From Bacillus nitratireducens (GTDB taxonomy: Bacteria; Bacillota; Bacilli; Bacillales; Bacillaceae_G), in the NCBI RefSeq assembly GCF_001884135.1, contig NZ_MAOC01000019.1, positions 48,637 to 112,636 of the forward strand: a stretch of 64,000 bases of DNA, read 5' to 3'. This document shows, in pieces, positions 53,003-60,893 of the stretch (positions are counted from its first letter, which is position 1; each line of letters opens with the position of its first letter). The notes below the pieces were generated by a model, which was not told the DNA's origin, searched no databases, and was given only the letters and a program-made list of their open reading frames with translations. A program made the position numbers and the translations under genes.

Positions 53003-53914
53003 TCACGCAGCCTGCGCTTCTTTTTTTGTTTTGGAAGGTAATTCAACAAAAACCATGCCTAGGAAAATACATAGGCATCCGATAATAGCAGAAATGGAAA
53101 GTTGTTCGTTTGCAACGAGAACGCCTGTTAATGCAGCAAAAACGGGCTCCATTGCGAAAATAATTGCTACTCTCGTTGGAGACGTATGTTTTTGTGCCGA
53201 TGTTTGAATGAAAAAAGCAATGGATGTCGCGAATAGGGAAGTTAGAAATAGAGCAAATAAAAAAGAAGAATTCGTCCATAGTGCTACTGAAAATAATTTT
53301 TCCCAATCTTCAAACAAAAAGGCGCAAATAGAAGAAAACATACCGACAGCTAATACTTGCGATGTGCTTAACAATAAAGGTGATATTTTCTTAGAAAAGA
53401 AGCCGTTAACAAGAATATGGGCAGCGAAAGCAACTGCACAACCGAGAACGAGTATATCTCCAATGTTTAATTGAAAAGAATCACCAGCCGTTAATAAGTA
53501 TAAACCTGCTGTTGCTACAGCAATACCAAGTACGATAAAAATGGTAGCTTTTTGTTTTAAAAAGATAAAAGACAAAATTGGTACCATAACGATACTAAGC
53601 CCTGTTAAAAAACCAGCTTTTGAAGAAGTTGTATAGAGTAAGCCGAATGTTTGTAATACATAGCCAACGCATAAAAAGAATCCAACGATTAATCCAGCGA
53701 GGCTACTCTGTTTTATATCCTGTTTTGAAGCTTTTTTTGAGAAAATCATTTGAACGAATAATAAAATAATTCCAGCGAATAAAAAGCGAATCCCATTAAA
53801 AGTAAATGGACCAACGAAAGACATAGCATTTTGGACGACAACAAACGTAGCTCCCCAAATAAAAGAGACAAATAATAAAGCAAGAGGAGCAATCCAATCT
53901 TTTTTCACACTCAT
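53003..53914 (-). CDS. EamA (DMT superfamily) transporter
   Basis: A 303-residue protein with ten predicted membrane helices in two EamA halves. The first half carries FVSFIWGATFVVVQ and NGIRFLFAGIIL; the second carries FAAHILVNGFF and AIIFAMEPVFAALTGVLV. It is probably a metabolite exporter; the substrate is unknown. ATG 53914 is very close to the GGGGGT site, so GTG 53908 is a reasonable alternative. The gene follows the RNase H-like gene by seven bases and is likely co-transcribed with it. Confidence 0.88.
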   Translation of the reverse strand: MSVKKDWIAPLALLFVSFIWGATFVVVQNAMSFVGPFTFNGIRFLFAGIILLFVQMIFSKKASKQDIKQSSLAGLIVGFFLCVGYVLQTFGLLYTTSSKAGFLTGLSIVMVPILSFIFLKQKATIFIVLGIAVATAGLYLLTAGDSFQLNIGDILVLGCAVAFAAHILVNGFFSKKISPLLLSTSQVLAVGMFSSICAFLFEDWEKLFSVALWTNSSFLFALFLTSLFATSIAFFIQTSAQKHTSPTRVAIIFAMEPVFAALTGVLVANEQLSISAIIGCLCIFLGMVFVELPSKTKKEAQAA

Positions 53915-53921
53915 ACCCCCG

Positions 53922-54308
53922 TTAATTTTGTAAGATAGCTTTTCTAGCTAATTCATCAGCGACTTTATTTTGACTACTTGGAATCCACTTAATAAAAAAG
54001 AGATCGAAACTTTTTATGTACTGCAGTGCTTCCTCTAATAGTGGTGCAAACATTTTATTTTTTGCGTATTCTTTTTCAACAGCTCGCTCGACAAGTTGCG
54101 AATCGGTACGAAAAGAGACAATGTTATAATCATGTTCCGTGCAATATTTTAATGCCGCAAGTAAAGCGTGGTATTCTGCTTCATGATTGGACATTGTCCC
54201 AAGGGGCAATGATAAATGTACAGCTGGTTGAACCCCTTTAATAAACACTCCTGCACCAGAAGGACCAGGATTTCCTTTTGATGCACCATCAATATATACT
54301 TCAATCAA
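53922..54308 (-). CDS. ypdQ: RNase H-like protein YpdQ
   Basis: A 128-residue RNase HI-fold protein of the reverse-transcriptase-like (RVT_3) group. The four acidic positions are present: D7 in YIDGAS, E44 in NHEAEYHALLAAL, D68 in FRTDSQLV and Asp in NKVADELARKA. It could cleave RNA of RNA-DNA hybrids, though B. subtilis YpdQ has been reported without clear RNase H activity. The start is TTG 54308, placed nine bases after TTGGAGG; the first codon is TTG because no ATG fits. Confidence 0.85.
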   Translation of the reverse strand: MIEVYIDGASKGNPGPSGAGVFIKGVQPAVHLSLPLGTMSNHEAEYHALLAALKYCTEHDYNIVSFRTDSQLVERAVEKEYAKNKMFAPLLEEALQYIKSFDLFFIKWIPSSQNKVADELARKAILQN

Positions 54309-54335
54309 AATGAGAAACCTCCAAATTATAAGATG

Positions 54336-54370
54336 ATCCCCTACTTATATGTTTCTTTAAAGTAGGGGAT
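54336..54370. terminator. hairpin downstream of the aldose epimerase gene
   Basis: ATCCCCTACTT and AAGTAGGGGAT are perfectly complementary across a 13-base loop. On the minus strand the following sequence is only moderately T-rich, so termination is probable but not certain. Confidence 0.6.
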
Positions 54371-54378
54371 AGAGTAAC

Positions 54379-55251
54379 TTAGCCAATTGTAATACTATAA
54401 CGACATGTAAATGTTTCATTCGCTTGTAAAGATTGAATTCCTTTTTTTTCCTTGAAATCTTTTGCTGGATTTATTTCATCAGCAATCCCGTACCAAGGTT
54501 CAATACATAAGAAAGGTGCGTTCTCGCCTGGTGTCCATACGCCGACAAATGGGAATCCGTCAAATTCTACTTTTACAAATTTATTATGTTTATGAGAACG
54601 AATAGAGATTTCATCCGTATTCATATTTTCAAAAATAAGTGCATCATTTTTGAATAAATCGTATGTAAGTGGTAATTCATTCGTATTTTCAGCGATTAAT
54701 TGCTTTTTACTTGAAAGATAAGGTCCTTCTAATACGCTTGTTTCTAAGCGTTCAGAACCATTAAATGATAAATGATAATCTGTAAATGATTCGCCCTCTA
54801 ATAAGGGGAAGTTGAAGCCAGGATGCGCTCCGATTGAGAAGAACATCTCTTTTGAAGTAGGGTTATTTACTTCATATGTTACATGAACGATTTGTCCGTC
54901 TAGCTCATAAGAAACGAGTAATTCGAATTCGTATGGGTATTTTTTTAATGTTTCTTCATTACTAGTAACAATATAAGTGATTTTCGTTTCACTTTGTTCT
55001 TTTACAGAGAATGTAAGATCACGAGCAAAGCCGTGTTGTGTTAAAGAATATGGTTTACCATCTACGTAGTATGTATTATCTACTAATCGGCCGACAATTG
55101 GGAATAAAATTGGTGCGCGGCGCCCCCAATAAGTAGAATCGCCTTGCCATAAGTATTCAGTGTTATCTTCTTTTAAGCGAACGCTTTGTAATTCTGCACC
55201 TTTGTCAGAAATGGAAACGATCACTTTTTCATTTTGAATTGTTGCTGTCAT
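54379..55251 (-). CDS. aldose 1-epimerase family protein (LacX-like)
   Basis: A 290-residue protein of the galactose mutarotase-like fold. Features are the N-terminal SDKGAELQSVRLKEDNTEYLW, the substrate-site arginines in RRAPILFPIVGRL, HGFARD, and IGAHPGFNFPL with the expected His. The LacX/YihR branch acts on aldoses or hexose phosphates; the exact sugar is not predictable. ATG 55251 is chosen because TAGGAGGT precedes it; an upstream in-frame ATG at 55359 has no such site. Confidence 0.88.
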   Translation of the reverse strand: MTATIQNEKVIVSISDKGAELQSVRLKEDNTEYLWQGDSTYWGRRAPILFPIVGRLVDNTYYVDGKPYSLTQHGFARDLTFSVKEQSETKITYIVTSNEETLKKYPYEFELLVSYELDGQIVHVTYEVNNPTSKEMFFSIGAHPGFNFPLLEGESFTDYHLSFNGSERLETSVLEGPYLSSKKQLIAENTNELPLTYDLFKNDALIFENMNTDEISIRSHKHNKFVKVEFDGFPFVGVWTPGENAPFLCIEPWYGIADEINPAKDFKEKKGIQSLQANETFTCRYSITIG

Positions 55252-55386
55252 GAAGTGAAACCTCCTAAATCTTTCATATGTTTTATTATACGTCGTCCAA
55301 AAGAAAAAAGGTAGTAAATGATAGGAATCTATTGACGAAAGAGTGCCTATTGCGTACAATATAATCTTGTTGCTTAAAAACGAATA

Positions 55387-55424
55387 ACGTGGTTCGAAAC
55401 CATCCCACGTAAAAAAACTAAGGA
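55387..55424 (+). ncRNA. preQ1 riboswitch (class I)
   Basis: The short H-type pseudoknot is visible: stem CGTGG / CCACG with loop TTCGAAACCATC, then an A-rich tail and ACTAAGGAG. The last bases pair into the loop and include the ribosome site of queT, so preQ1 binding should hide it and stop translation. Confidence 0.9.
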
Positions 55425-55433
55425 GATTTTGTC

Positions 55434-55919
55434 ATGAATATAAGAACATTAGTCGGTAATGGTATTTTAGCGGCATTATATATTGCTGTTTCTATGCTTA
55501 TTCAGCCATTTGGCTTTACCAGTGTACAGTTTCGTATTTCAGAGATGTTTAATCATCTCGTTGTATTCAATAAGAAAGCAATTTACGGGATTGTATTAGG
55601 TGTATTTTTAACGAATCTCTTTTTCTCACCTATGATCGCTTACGATTTAGTATTTGGAGTAGGACAATCGATTCTTGCGCTACTTGCAACTATTATTTCT
55701 ATGCGCTTTATTAAAGGTGTTTGGGCTCGTATGATTTTTAATACAGTTATTTTTACAATTACAATGTTTATGATAGCAATTGAACTTCATCTTGCATTTG
55801 ATTTACCATTCATGTTGACTTGGTTAACTTGTGCGGTTGGTGAATTTGTTGTAATGGCAATTGGTATGCCTGTAATGTACTGGATTAATAAACGAGTACA
55901 ATTTGAAAGATTTATGTAA
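55434..55919 (+). CDS. queT: queuosine precursor transporter QueT
   Basis: A 161-residue membrane protein with five to six helices of the QueT family, the S component of an ECF transporter for queuosine precursors. It begins MNIRTLVGNGILAALYIAVS and contains FGFTSVQFRISEMFNHL, typical of the family. The preQ1 riboswitch directly upstream supports the substrate. The ribosome site AAGGAG lies inside the riboswitch. It would share the ECF energy module encoded elsewhere. Confidence 0.93.
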   Translation: MNIRTLVGNGILAALYIAVSMLIQPFGFTSVQFRISEMFNHLVVFNKKAIYGIVLGVFLTNLFFSPMIAYDLVFGVGQSILALLATIISMRFIKGVWARMIFNTVIFTITMFMIAIELHLAFDLPFMLTWLTCAVGEFVVMAIGMPVMYWINKRVQFERFM

Positions 55920-55921
55920 TA

Positions 55922-55958
55922 GATGAAAGAGCTATTCCTAAAGGGATAGCTCTTTTTG
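55922..55958 (+). terminator. terminator of queT
   Basis: AAAGAGCTATTCC and GGGATAGCTCTTT pair around TAAA and run into T. Confidence 0.92.
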
Positions 55959-56070
55959 TATGTAATCACATTGAATATAATGCTGTGACTCTTGATACAA
56001 TATAATAAAATAAAGTGAGGCTTTCATTAGCTGGCTACATATAAGAAGTCTTATAAAAGGGGAATCTAGT

Positions 56071-56730
56071 ATGAAATATAAAATACATTGGTTGTATAAA
56101 ACGAAGCGTGGTTTACAAACCGAATTAACAACAGATTATATGAACATAGAAGAAGTACTTCAATTTGCGGAGGATTTTGAGAAAACAGGTAGGGTGAAAG
56201 AACTGTTATTTTTCGATGAAATGGACGCGGAATGGTCATTAAAAGAAATGAAAAAACTGAGTAAGCAAGTGGAGGAAGATCCTCAAGAAATTCAAGTTTA
56301 TTTTGATGGTGGTTATGATGTACAGACGAAAGAAGCTGGGGTTGGTATATGTGTATACTATAAAAAAGGAAATACAAATTACCGAATTCGTCGCAATGCA
56401 TACATAGAAGGCATATATGATAATAACGAAGCGGAGTATGCAGCATTATTATACGGGATGAATACACTCGAGGAATTAGGAATTAAATATGAACCGGTTA
56501 CACTTCGGGGGGATTCTCAAGTTGTACTGCAGCAATTAGCTGGTGAATGGCCTTGCTATGATGAACATTTAAATCATTACTTAGATCAAATTGAACAAAA
56601 AGCGAAGCAAATGAAATTAAAGCTTGTTTGTGAACCGATATCAAGAAAACAAAATAAAGAGGCGCATCAATTAGCAACGCAAGCTTTAGAAGGGACAGTC
56701 ATTGATAGTCATAAAGAAATAACCGAATAG
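56071..56730 (+). CDS. ypeP: RNase H-like protein YpeP
   Basis: The product has 219 residues. The first 70 residues are a separate alpha/beta segment (KIHWLYKTKRGLQTELTTDY), not part of the nuclease fold. From about 73 there is an RNase HI-type domain: YFDGGYD, NNEAEYAALLYG, LRGDSQVV. The fourth acidic residue is replaced, NKEAHQLA in place of ADxLA, a change also seen in plant-type RVT_3 proteins. In B. subtilis YpeP lies beside ypeQ as here. Nuclease activity is therefore uncertain. ATG 56071 follows AAAGGGGAATC. Confidence 0.85.
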   Translation: MKYKIHWLYKTKRGLQTELTTDYMNIEEVLQFAEDFEKTGRVKELLFFDEMDAEWSLKEMKKLSKQVEEDPQEIQVYFDGGYDVQTKEAGVGICVYYKKGNTNYRIRRNAYIEGIYDNNEAEYAALLYGMNTLEELGIKYEPVTLRGDSQVVLQQLAGEWPCYDEHLNHYLDQIEQKAKQMKLKLVCEPISRKQNKEAHQLATQALEGTVIDSHKEITE

Positions 56731-56742
56731 AGAGGTGCAAAA

Positions 56743-56919
56743 GTGGATAAAAAGCAACTCATTACAGAGGTGAATGACTTATTAGAAACGTATTGTGAAG
56801 GATGTTTTTTGCGAGAACATAATCGAAAAACAAATAGTAAATATTATGCCCATTCATTTTGTATACGACAATGTACAGTTGGAGAAACGTTGAAAAAATA
56901 TGGAGAACAGTTGTCATAA
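56743..56919 (+). CDS. ypeQ: YpeQ-like small zinc-finger protein
   Basis: A 58-residue protein with four spaced cysteines in two clusters, TYCEGCFLRE and SFCIRQCTVGE, consistent with one zinc site, plus two His between them. Length, motif and position after ypeP match B. subtilis YpeQ. The start is GTG 56743, behind AGAGGTGC and 12 bases after the ypeP stop, so the two are co-transcribed. Function unknown. Confidence 0.85.
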   Translation: MDKKQLITEVNDLLETYCEGCFLREHNRKTNSKYYAHSFCIRQCTVGETLKKYGEQLS

Positions 56920-56957
56920 AAAAAACATCCAGAGAAAACTCTCTGGATGTTTTTTAG
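56920..56957. terminator. bidirectional terminator between ypeQ and ypzA
   Basis: AACATCCAGAGA and TCTCTGGATGTT form a stem around AAAC with A and T runs on both sides. Confidence 0.93.
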
Positions 56958-57202
56958 TGCCTTGCTTCATGTAATTGATGCTCGCACTTACTTAATTTCT
57001 TTTCCTCATTCATTAAAAATGGCTCATCTAAATCTGTTGCAACAGATTTCATAATTTCAAGCTGAGAGCGAGCTGCTTCTACTGCAGTAGAAGCATGCTC
57101 TAATGTGTCCGGATCCATTGAAATCGTTGCAGAACCTACCATTTTTTGTGCAGTTTCTACACGGAATTTTACTTCTTCAAAATCATTTACATGTGAACCC
57201 AT
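56954..57202 (-). CDS. ypzA: YpzA-like DUF2564 family protein
   Basis: An 82-residue helical cytosolic protein with the pattern VETAQKMVGSATISMDPDTL, then AVEAARSQLEIMK and CEHQLHEA, which I recall as DUF2564 of Bacillus. Its place between ypeQ and a cold shock gene agrees with ypzA in B. subtilis. ATG 57202 follows AAAGGAGGCAATAA. No function is known. Confidence 0.7.
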   Translation of the reverse strand: MGSHVNDFEEVKFRVETAQKMVGSATISMDPDTLEHASTAVEAARSQLEIMKSVATDLDEPFLMNEEKKLSKCEHQLHEARH

Positions 57203-57280
57203 TGTTATTGCCTCCTTTGTATTTTGCGCATTTCACATAGTTTTTGCTCTGTAAAACGGAAATATACAAAGGAATAACAA

Positions 57281-57309
57281 AGGAGGTTACCAAGTTAGGT
57301 AACCTCCTG
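57281..57309 (-). terminator. terminator of the cold shock gene
   Basis: AGGAGGTTACC and GGTAACCTCCT form a perfect stem around AAGTTA. On the minus strand it lies right after the csp stop and is followed by TTTGTT. Confidence 0.85.
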
Positions 57310-57321
57310 TCATATGTTGGA

Positions 57322-57519
57322 TTAAAGTTTTACTACGTTAGCAGCTTGAGGTCCACGGTTTCCTTCAGTAATGTCGAAAGATACTTCTTGACCTTCCTCT
57401 AAAGCTTTGTAGCCGTCACCTTGAATAGCAGAGAAATGTACGAATACATCATCAGAGCCGTCCATTTCGATAAATCCAAAACCTTTTTCATTGTTAAACC
57501 ATTTTACTTTTCCTTGCAT
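57322..57519 (-). CDS. cspD: cold shock protein (CspD type)
   Basis: A 65-residue OB-fold RNA chaperone. RNP1 is KGFGFI (12-17) and RNP2 is VFVHF (25-29); the sequence [20 protein letters not shown] is typical of Bacillus Csp proteins. It melts RNA secondary structure in the cold and in stationary phase. ATG 57519 follows TAGGAGGAATTG. The 260-bp gap up to 57781 contains its AT-rich upstream region, where a long cold-responsive leader is likely, but no separate gene is seen. The choice of cspD over cspB or cspC rests on synteny with ypeP-ypeQ-ypzA. Confidence 0.9.
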   Translation of the reverse strand: MQGKVKWFNNEKGFGFIEMDGSDDVFVHFSAIQGDGYKALEEGQEVSFDITEGNRGPQAANVVKL

Positions 57520-57781
57520 GTTACAATTCCTCCTAAAAAACGATTACTTTTTTCATTTAGTGAAATTCATTAAAAAGAAAATATAATTTTAAAATGCTAT
57601 AATCTAGAATATTCTGCTAAATGATTAATTTAAATATACACGAATTGGTAGAATTTAGTCAAGTAAGCGGTTTTATTTTTTGTATTTTTAAATAACTTCC
57701 CGCTCAAATTTTTAATAAGGTATAGGACAAGCCACGTATGTAATATTCTTAAATGAAAGCTGTACATAATGAGGTGAAAGA

Positions 57782-58510
57782 ATGAATGAGTCTTATTTAT
57801 TAGATAATGAAGGAATGAAAAATAGAGTCGACATACCGAATTGGGTTGCAAAAGAATTTCATGATTTTTCGAATGTCGTGCTAGAACCAACTTTTCCGTG
57901 TTATTTCGGTTTAACAGCGTTGAAAAAGAATGAACTTCGTTATTCATTTCTCTCTCATAATGATTGGGGGCATTTACCCAATACAATGTTATCTTTTTTG
58001 GAGTTAATGAAAGAACGGCCAATTGTAAGAAGAGGATTTTTTCTTTTTGTAGAGCCGGAATGTGAAGAGAAATCAATCGAATATTATCGAGATTATTTTT
58101 GGAAAGTACTACAATATTTACATGAAAACGATGATCAAACATGGCCGAAGCAAATTCCAACAGATCCAGATCATTATTTATGGGAATTTTCATTTGGTGG
58201 TGAACCGATATTTGCGTTTGGAAATGCACCGGCTTATAAACAGCGAAAGACTAGGCACTTAGGAAATTCTCTCGTTATTGGATTCCAGCCACGAACTATT
58301 TTCGAGGGCTTAGAAGGAGATCGTCCTAAAGGCTCATATTCGAGACAAATGGTTCGTGAGCGAGTGGAAAAGTGGGATCAGCTGCCGAAGCATCCTAACA
58401 TTAGTCACTATGGCGATCCTAACCATCGTGAATGGAAGCAATATTTTATTGGAGATGATATAGAACCGATTAAAGATAAATGTCCTTTTCATCATAAGAT
58501 AGAGAAATAA
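57782..58510 (+). CDS. YqcI/YcgG family protein
   Basis: A 242-residue cytosolic protein of the YqcI/YcgG family (PF08892). Recognisable segments are FPCYFGLTALKKNELRYSFL (about 39-58), FSFGGEPIFAFGNAPAYKQR and QRKTRHLGNSLVIGFQPR, with a Cys/His end KCPFHHKIEK. The C-X-F-G and C-P-F-H-H patterns may bind a metal or haem, but no function is established. ATG 57782 is preceded by GAGGTGAAAGA. Monocistronic. Confidence 0.85.
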   Translation: MNESYLLDNEGMKNRVDIPNWVAKEFHDFSNVVLEPTFPCYFGLTALKKNELRYSFLSHNDWGHLPNTMLSFLELMKERPIVRRGFFLFVEPECEEKSIEYYRDYFWKVLQYLHENDDQTWPKQIPTDPDHYLWEFSFGGEPIFAFGNAPAYKQRKTRHLGNSLVIGFQPRTIFEGLEGDRPKGSYSRQMVRERVEKWDQLPKHPNISHYGDPNHREWKQYFIGDDIEPIKDKCPFHHKIEK

Positions 58511-58540
58511 GAGCCATCAACTGGATGGCTCTTTTGTATA
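58511..58540 (+). terminator. terminator
   Basis: AGAGCCATC and GATGGCTCT pair around AACTG and are followed by TTTTGTAT. Confidence 0.92.
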
Positions 58541-58649
58541 TTTTGGATAAAAAAGGGTATTGTATTAGTGAATAATTTTTATGAAAGCTAGTCTATTTTC
58601 TATATTTCCATCATTACTTAGTAGTAAAAGAAGTAGAAAGGATAGAGCG

Positions 58650-59282
58650 ATGTTTGGAGCAATTATACAACAAATAGTATTGGGTATTTCATTAGCTGCA
58701 CCGGTAGGTCCAATTAATATTGAAATGTTAAAACGTGGAATTGAACGTGGATTTTGGCATGCGTGGATTGTTGGAATCGGGGGCATGACTGCTGATATTT
58801 TGTTTATGCTTCTTATTTATTTTGGTTTATCTTCTGTGTTTATGTATACATATGTACAAGCTTTTATGTACTGCACTGGGTTTTTCCTGTTATTTTATTT
58901 AGGATTTCAAAGTGTAAAACAAGGAATCTCCCACTCGAATATGGAATATAACAAAGAAGAGGTAGGTGGACTTAAACAATCCTTTATGGCGGGATTTTTA
59001 ATTGCGATATCCAACCCATTAAATCTAGTTTTTTGGTTTGGCATATACGGAAGTACACTTAGCTCATTGCTTACAAAGGTAACGAAACAAGAAGCTTTTT
59101 TGTACAGTCTTTGCATTATTATTGGTATTATTTTGTGGAACTTAAATATTGCTTTTTCTGTACATTTTGGAAGAACTTTATTAAAACCAAAAGCACTTGG
59201 CTATATTACAGCCGGAGCAGGTATTATTTTAGTAGGATATTCTATCCATTTTGCATACAAAGCTTTACAGTTGTTCACATAA
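58650..59282 (+). CDS. LysE family amino acid exporter
   Basis: A 210-residue membrane protein with about six helices. The N-terminal signature is ISLAAPVGPINIEMLKRGIE, typical of LysE/RhtB exporters, and AISNPLNLVFWFGIYG follows in the second half. It probably exports a basic or neutral amino acid or related metabolite. ATG 58650 is chosen behind AAAGGATAGAG and because the family N-terminus starts here; the in-frame ATG at 58581 would add a charged extension. A small gene follows after 19 bases. Confidence 0.88.
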   Translation: MFGAIIQQIVLGISLAAPVGPINIEMLKRGIERGFWHAWIVGIGGMTADILFMLLIYFGLSSVFMYTYVQAFMYCTGFFLLFYLGFQSVKQGISHSNMEYNKEEVGGLKQSFMAGFLIAISNPLNLVFWFGIYGSTLSSLLTKVTKQEAFLYSLCIIIGIILWNLNIAFSVHFGRTLLKPKALGYITAGAGIILVGYSIHFAYKALQLFT

Positions 59283-59301
59283 GATTGAAGGGGAGATTTT
59301 T

Positions 59302-59595
59302 ATGTATCGAACCACTATTGACGGAAAAGAAATTATCATCACACTAGCACCAAAAATCCGAAAAGAAATTACTGACAGGAACCCATTATATGAAGCGGTA
59401 TTTAAAAATGCAGCAAGGTTGCTGCAAACGAAACAACCAACGTTTGCAGTAAATCATGAAATATTTGGGCTTATTATTGGAGAAGTACAAAGGGGTGAAG
59501 TAACAGTGTTTGCAGTAGAACACATTATCCCTAAGCAAAATATATTTGGTCCGAACACTTTTTTCTCGACAATAGAACAGCAGGCAAATTTGTAA
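59302..59595 (+). CDS. small conserved hypothetical protein (97 aa)
   Basis: A 97-residue soluble protein (MYRTTIDGKEIIITLAPKIR at the start) with a beta-strand-rich C-terminal half (FGLIIGEVQRGEVTVFAVEH). The ribosome site is AAGGGGAGA before ATG 59302, shortly after the LysE gene. No family is recognised. Confidence 0.6.
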   Translation: MYRTTIDGKEIIITLAPKIRKEITDRNPLYEAVFKNAARLLQTKQPTFAVNHEIFGLIIGEVQRGEVTVFAVEHIIPKQNIFGPNTFFSTIEQQANL

Positions 59596-59623
59596 AGTGA
59601 ATAGAATAAAATAGTAAAGAAAT

Positions 59624-59653
59624 AGTCGTAACGATATGTTACGGCTGTTTTTT
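59624..59653 (+). terminator. terminator
   Basis: AGTCGTAAC and GTTACGGCT pair around GATAT and are followed by GTTTTTT. Confidence 0.88.
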
Positions 59654-59672
59654 GGGAAAAGGGGGAAGAAAG

Positions 59673-60302
59673 GTGAAGAGAGTGGTAAAGGAATTCTTTT
59701 TGCAACATGATATTGTTATTATGTATAGTATTTTATTAATTTTTATCGTTATTTTAAAAATGCAATTTTTCACATGGATTGGTATGTTAGCGTGTGTGTT
59801 TGGGATTGTTTTTTATACGTTTAACGAGTATATGACACATCGTTTTTTATTCCATTTAAAGCCGCCTAAAAACGCATTTTTATTAAAAATGTTAAGAAGA
59901 TTACATTATGATCATCACGTATATCCAGATGATTTGAAACTTTTATTTTTGCCTGTATGGTTTAGTATACCTAGTTTTACTGTATATTTACTTATATCAT
60001 ATGGTATTACAAAAAGTGTTACTGTTACACTTTCATTTGGAATCGGAATGATTATCATGCTCCTCGTTTATGAATGGAAACATTATATTGCACATAAACC
60101 GATTCGTCCCTTTACTAATTTTGGAAGATGGTTAAAAAAACAGCATATATTACACCATTATAAAAATGAAAAGTTTTGGTTTGGTGTTTCAAATCCAGTA
60201 TTCGATTTTATATTTGGAACGCTTAAAGATGGAAAAGAAGTTGAATTAAGCGAAACAGCTCGTAATTTAGAAAAAGAGAAAAAAACAGAAGTAGTGCGAT
60301 AA
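59673..60302 (+). CDS. fatty acid hydroxylase superfamily membrane protein
   Basis: A 209-residue membrane protein of the sterol desaturase/fatty acid hydroxylase superfamily, with four helices and a di-iron histidine cluster: H56 and H61 in HRFLFH, H78, H81 and H82 in HYDHH, then WKHYIAHKP and HILHHYKNEKFWFG downstream. It would hydroxylate or desaturate a lipid in the membrane. GTG 59673 is preferred because AAAAGGGGGAAG precedes it; a TTG at 59652 lies upstream of that site. Confidence 0.88.
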   Translation: MKRVVKEFFLQHDIVIMYSILLIFIVILKMQFFTWIGMLACVFGIVFYTFNEYMTHRFLFHLKPPKNAFLLKMLRRLHYDHHVYPDDLKLLFLPVWFSIPSFTVYLLISYGITKSVTVTLSFGIGMIIMLLVYEWKHYIAHKPIRPFTNFGRWLKKQHILHHYKNEKFWFGVSNPVFDFIFGTLKDGKEVELSETARNLEKEKKTEVVR

Positions 60303-60316
60303 GCACTACTTTTTTA
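60291..60316 (+). terminator. terminator of the fatty acid hydroxylase gene
   Basis: AGTAGTGC and GCACTACT pair around GATAA; the stem contains the stop codon and is followed by TTTTTTATT. Confidence 0.92.
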
Positions 60317-60549
60317 TTCTGTTTTAACTAGTATCAAAGTTTGACTGGTGCGGGATTGAAGTACGTAAATTTTATGTTGAAAAAGTATATTAAAAACTTA
60401 GGGGAAAATGCCGAAAAATGTCTATCGAAAAATCTTTGCAGGAATGTACGGATTGTCTAAAATGAAAATAAGTTTCTGAATATTTATAAAATTCGACCTT
60501 TATGTATGCAAGGGGGAAGTGCATTTCAAGTAAGAGAGGGGACCAGGGA

Positions 60550-60891
60550 ATGAAACGAGATGATACGTCAGCACGTAAGTTGCAAAATGAGGTGAATTAT
60601 ACAGAGGTTGTTCAGTCAGAAGAGTTTCAATTGCTATTAAATAAGAAAAAGAAGTTTATCGTTCCGATGAGTATTTTCTTTTTAAGTTTTTTTATTACAT
60701 TACCTATTTTAACATCCTATTCAAAGGTGCTTAATACACCGGTGTTTGGTGATGTTACATGGGCGTGGGTATTTGCATTTGCGCAATTTATAATGACGTG
60801 GGCATTATGTATGATTTATAGCAAAAAAGCAGAATCCTTTGATGAAATCTCGCAAAAAATTCTGCAAGATATGCAAAAAGGGAGGGGCTGA
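60550..60891 (+). CDS. DUF485 family membrane protein (YwcB/YjcH-like)
   Basis: A 113-residue protein with two membrane helices (about 39-60 and 75-95) and the DUF485 pattern FQLLLNKKKKFIVPMSIFFL. DUF485 proteins are small partners of sodium:acetate-type symporters (E. coli YjcH-ActP, B. subtilis YwcB-YwcA), and the next gene is such a symporter. ATG 60550 is preferred to the in-frame ATG at 60502, because GGGGACCAGGG precedes it and the family starts here. I see nothing specific in the 230-bp gap upstream. Confidence 0.88.
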   Translation: MKRDDTSARKLQNEVNYTEVVQSEEFQLLLNKKKKFIVPMSIFFLSFFITLPILTSYSKVLNTPVFGDVTWAWVFAFAQFIMTWALCMIYSKKAESFDEISQKILQDMQKGRG

Positions 60892-60893
60892 AT

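Noticed and set aside
60317-60549. Regulatory site before the DUF485-symporter operon
   Set aside because: I looked for catabolite-repression, sigma-54 and sigma-B motifs in this gap and found only partial matches.
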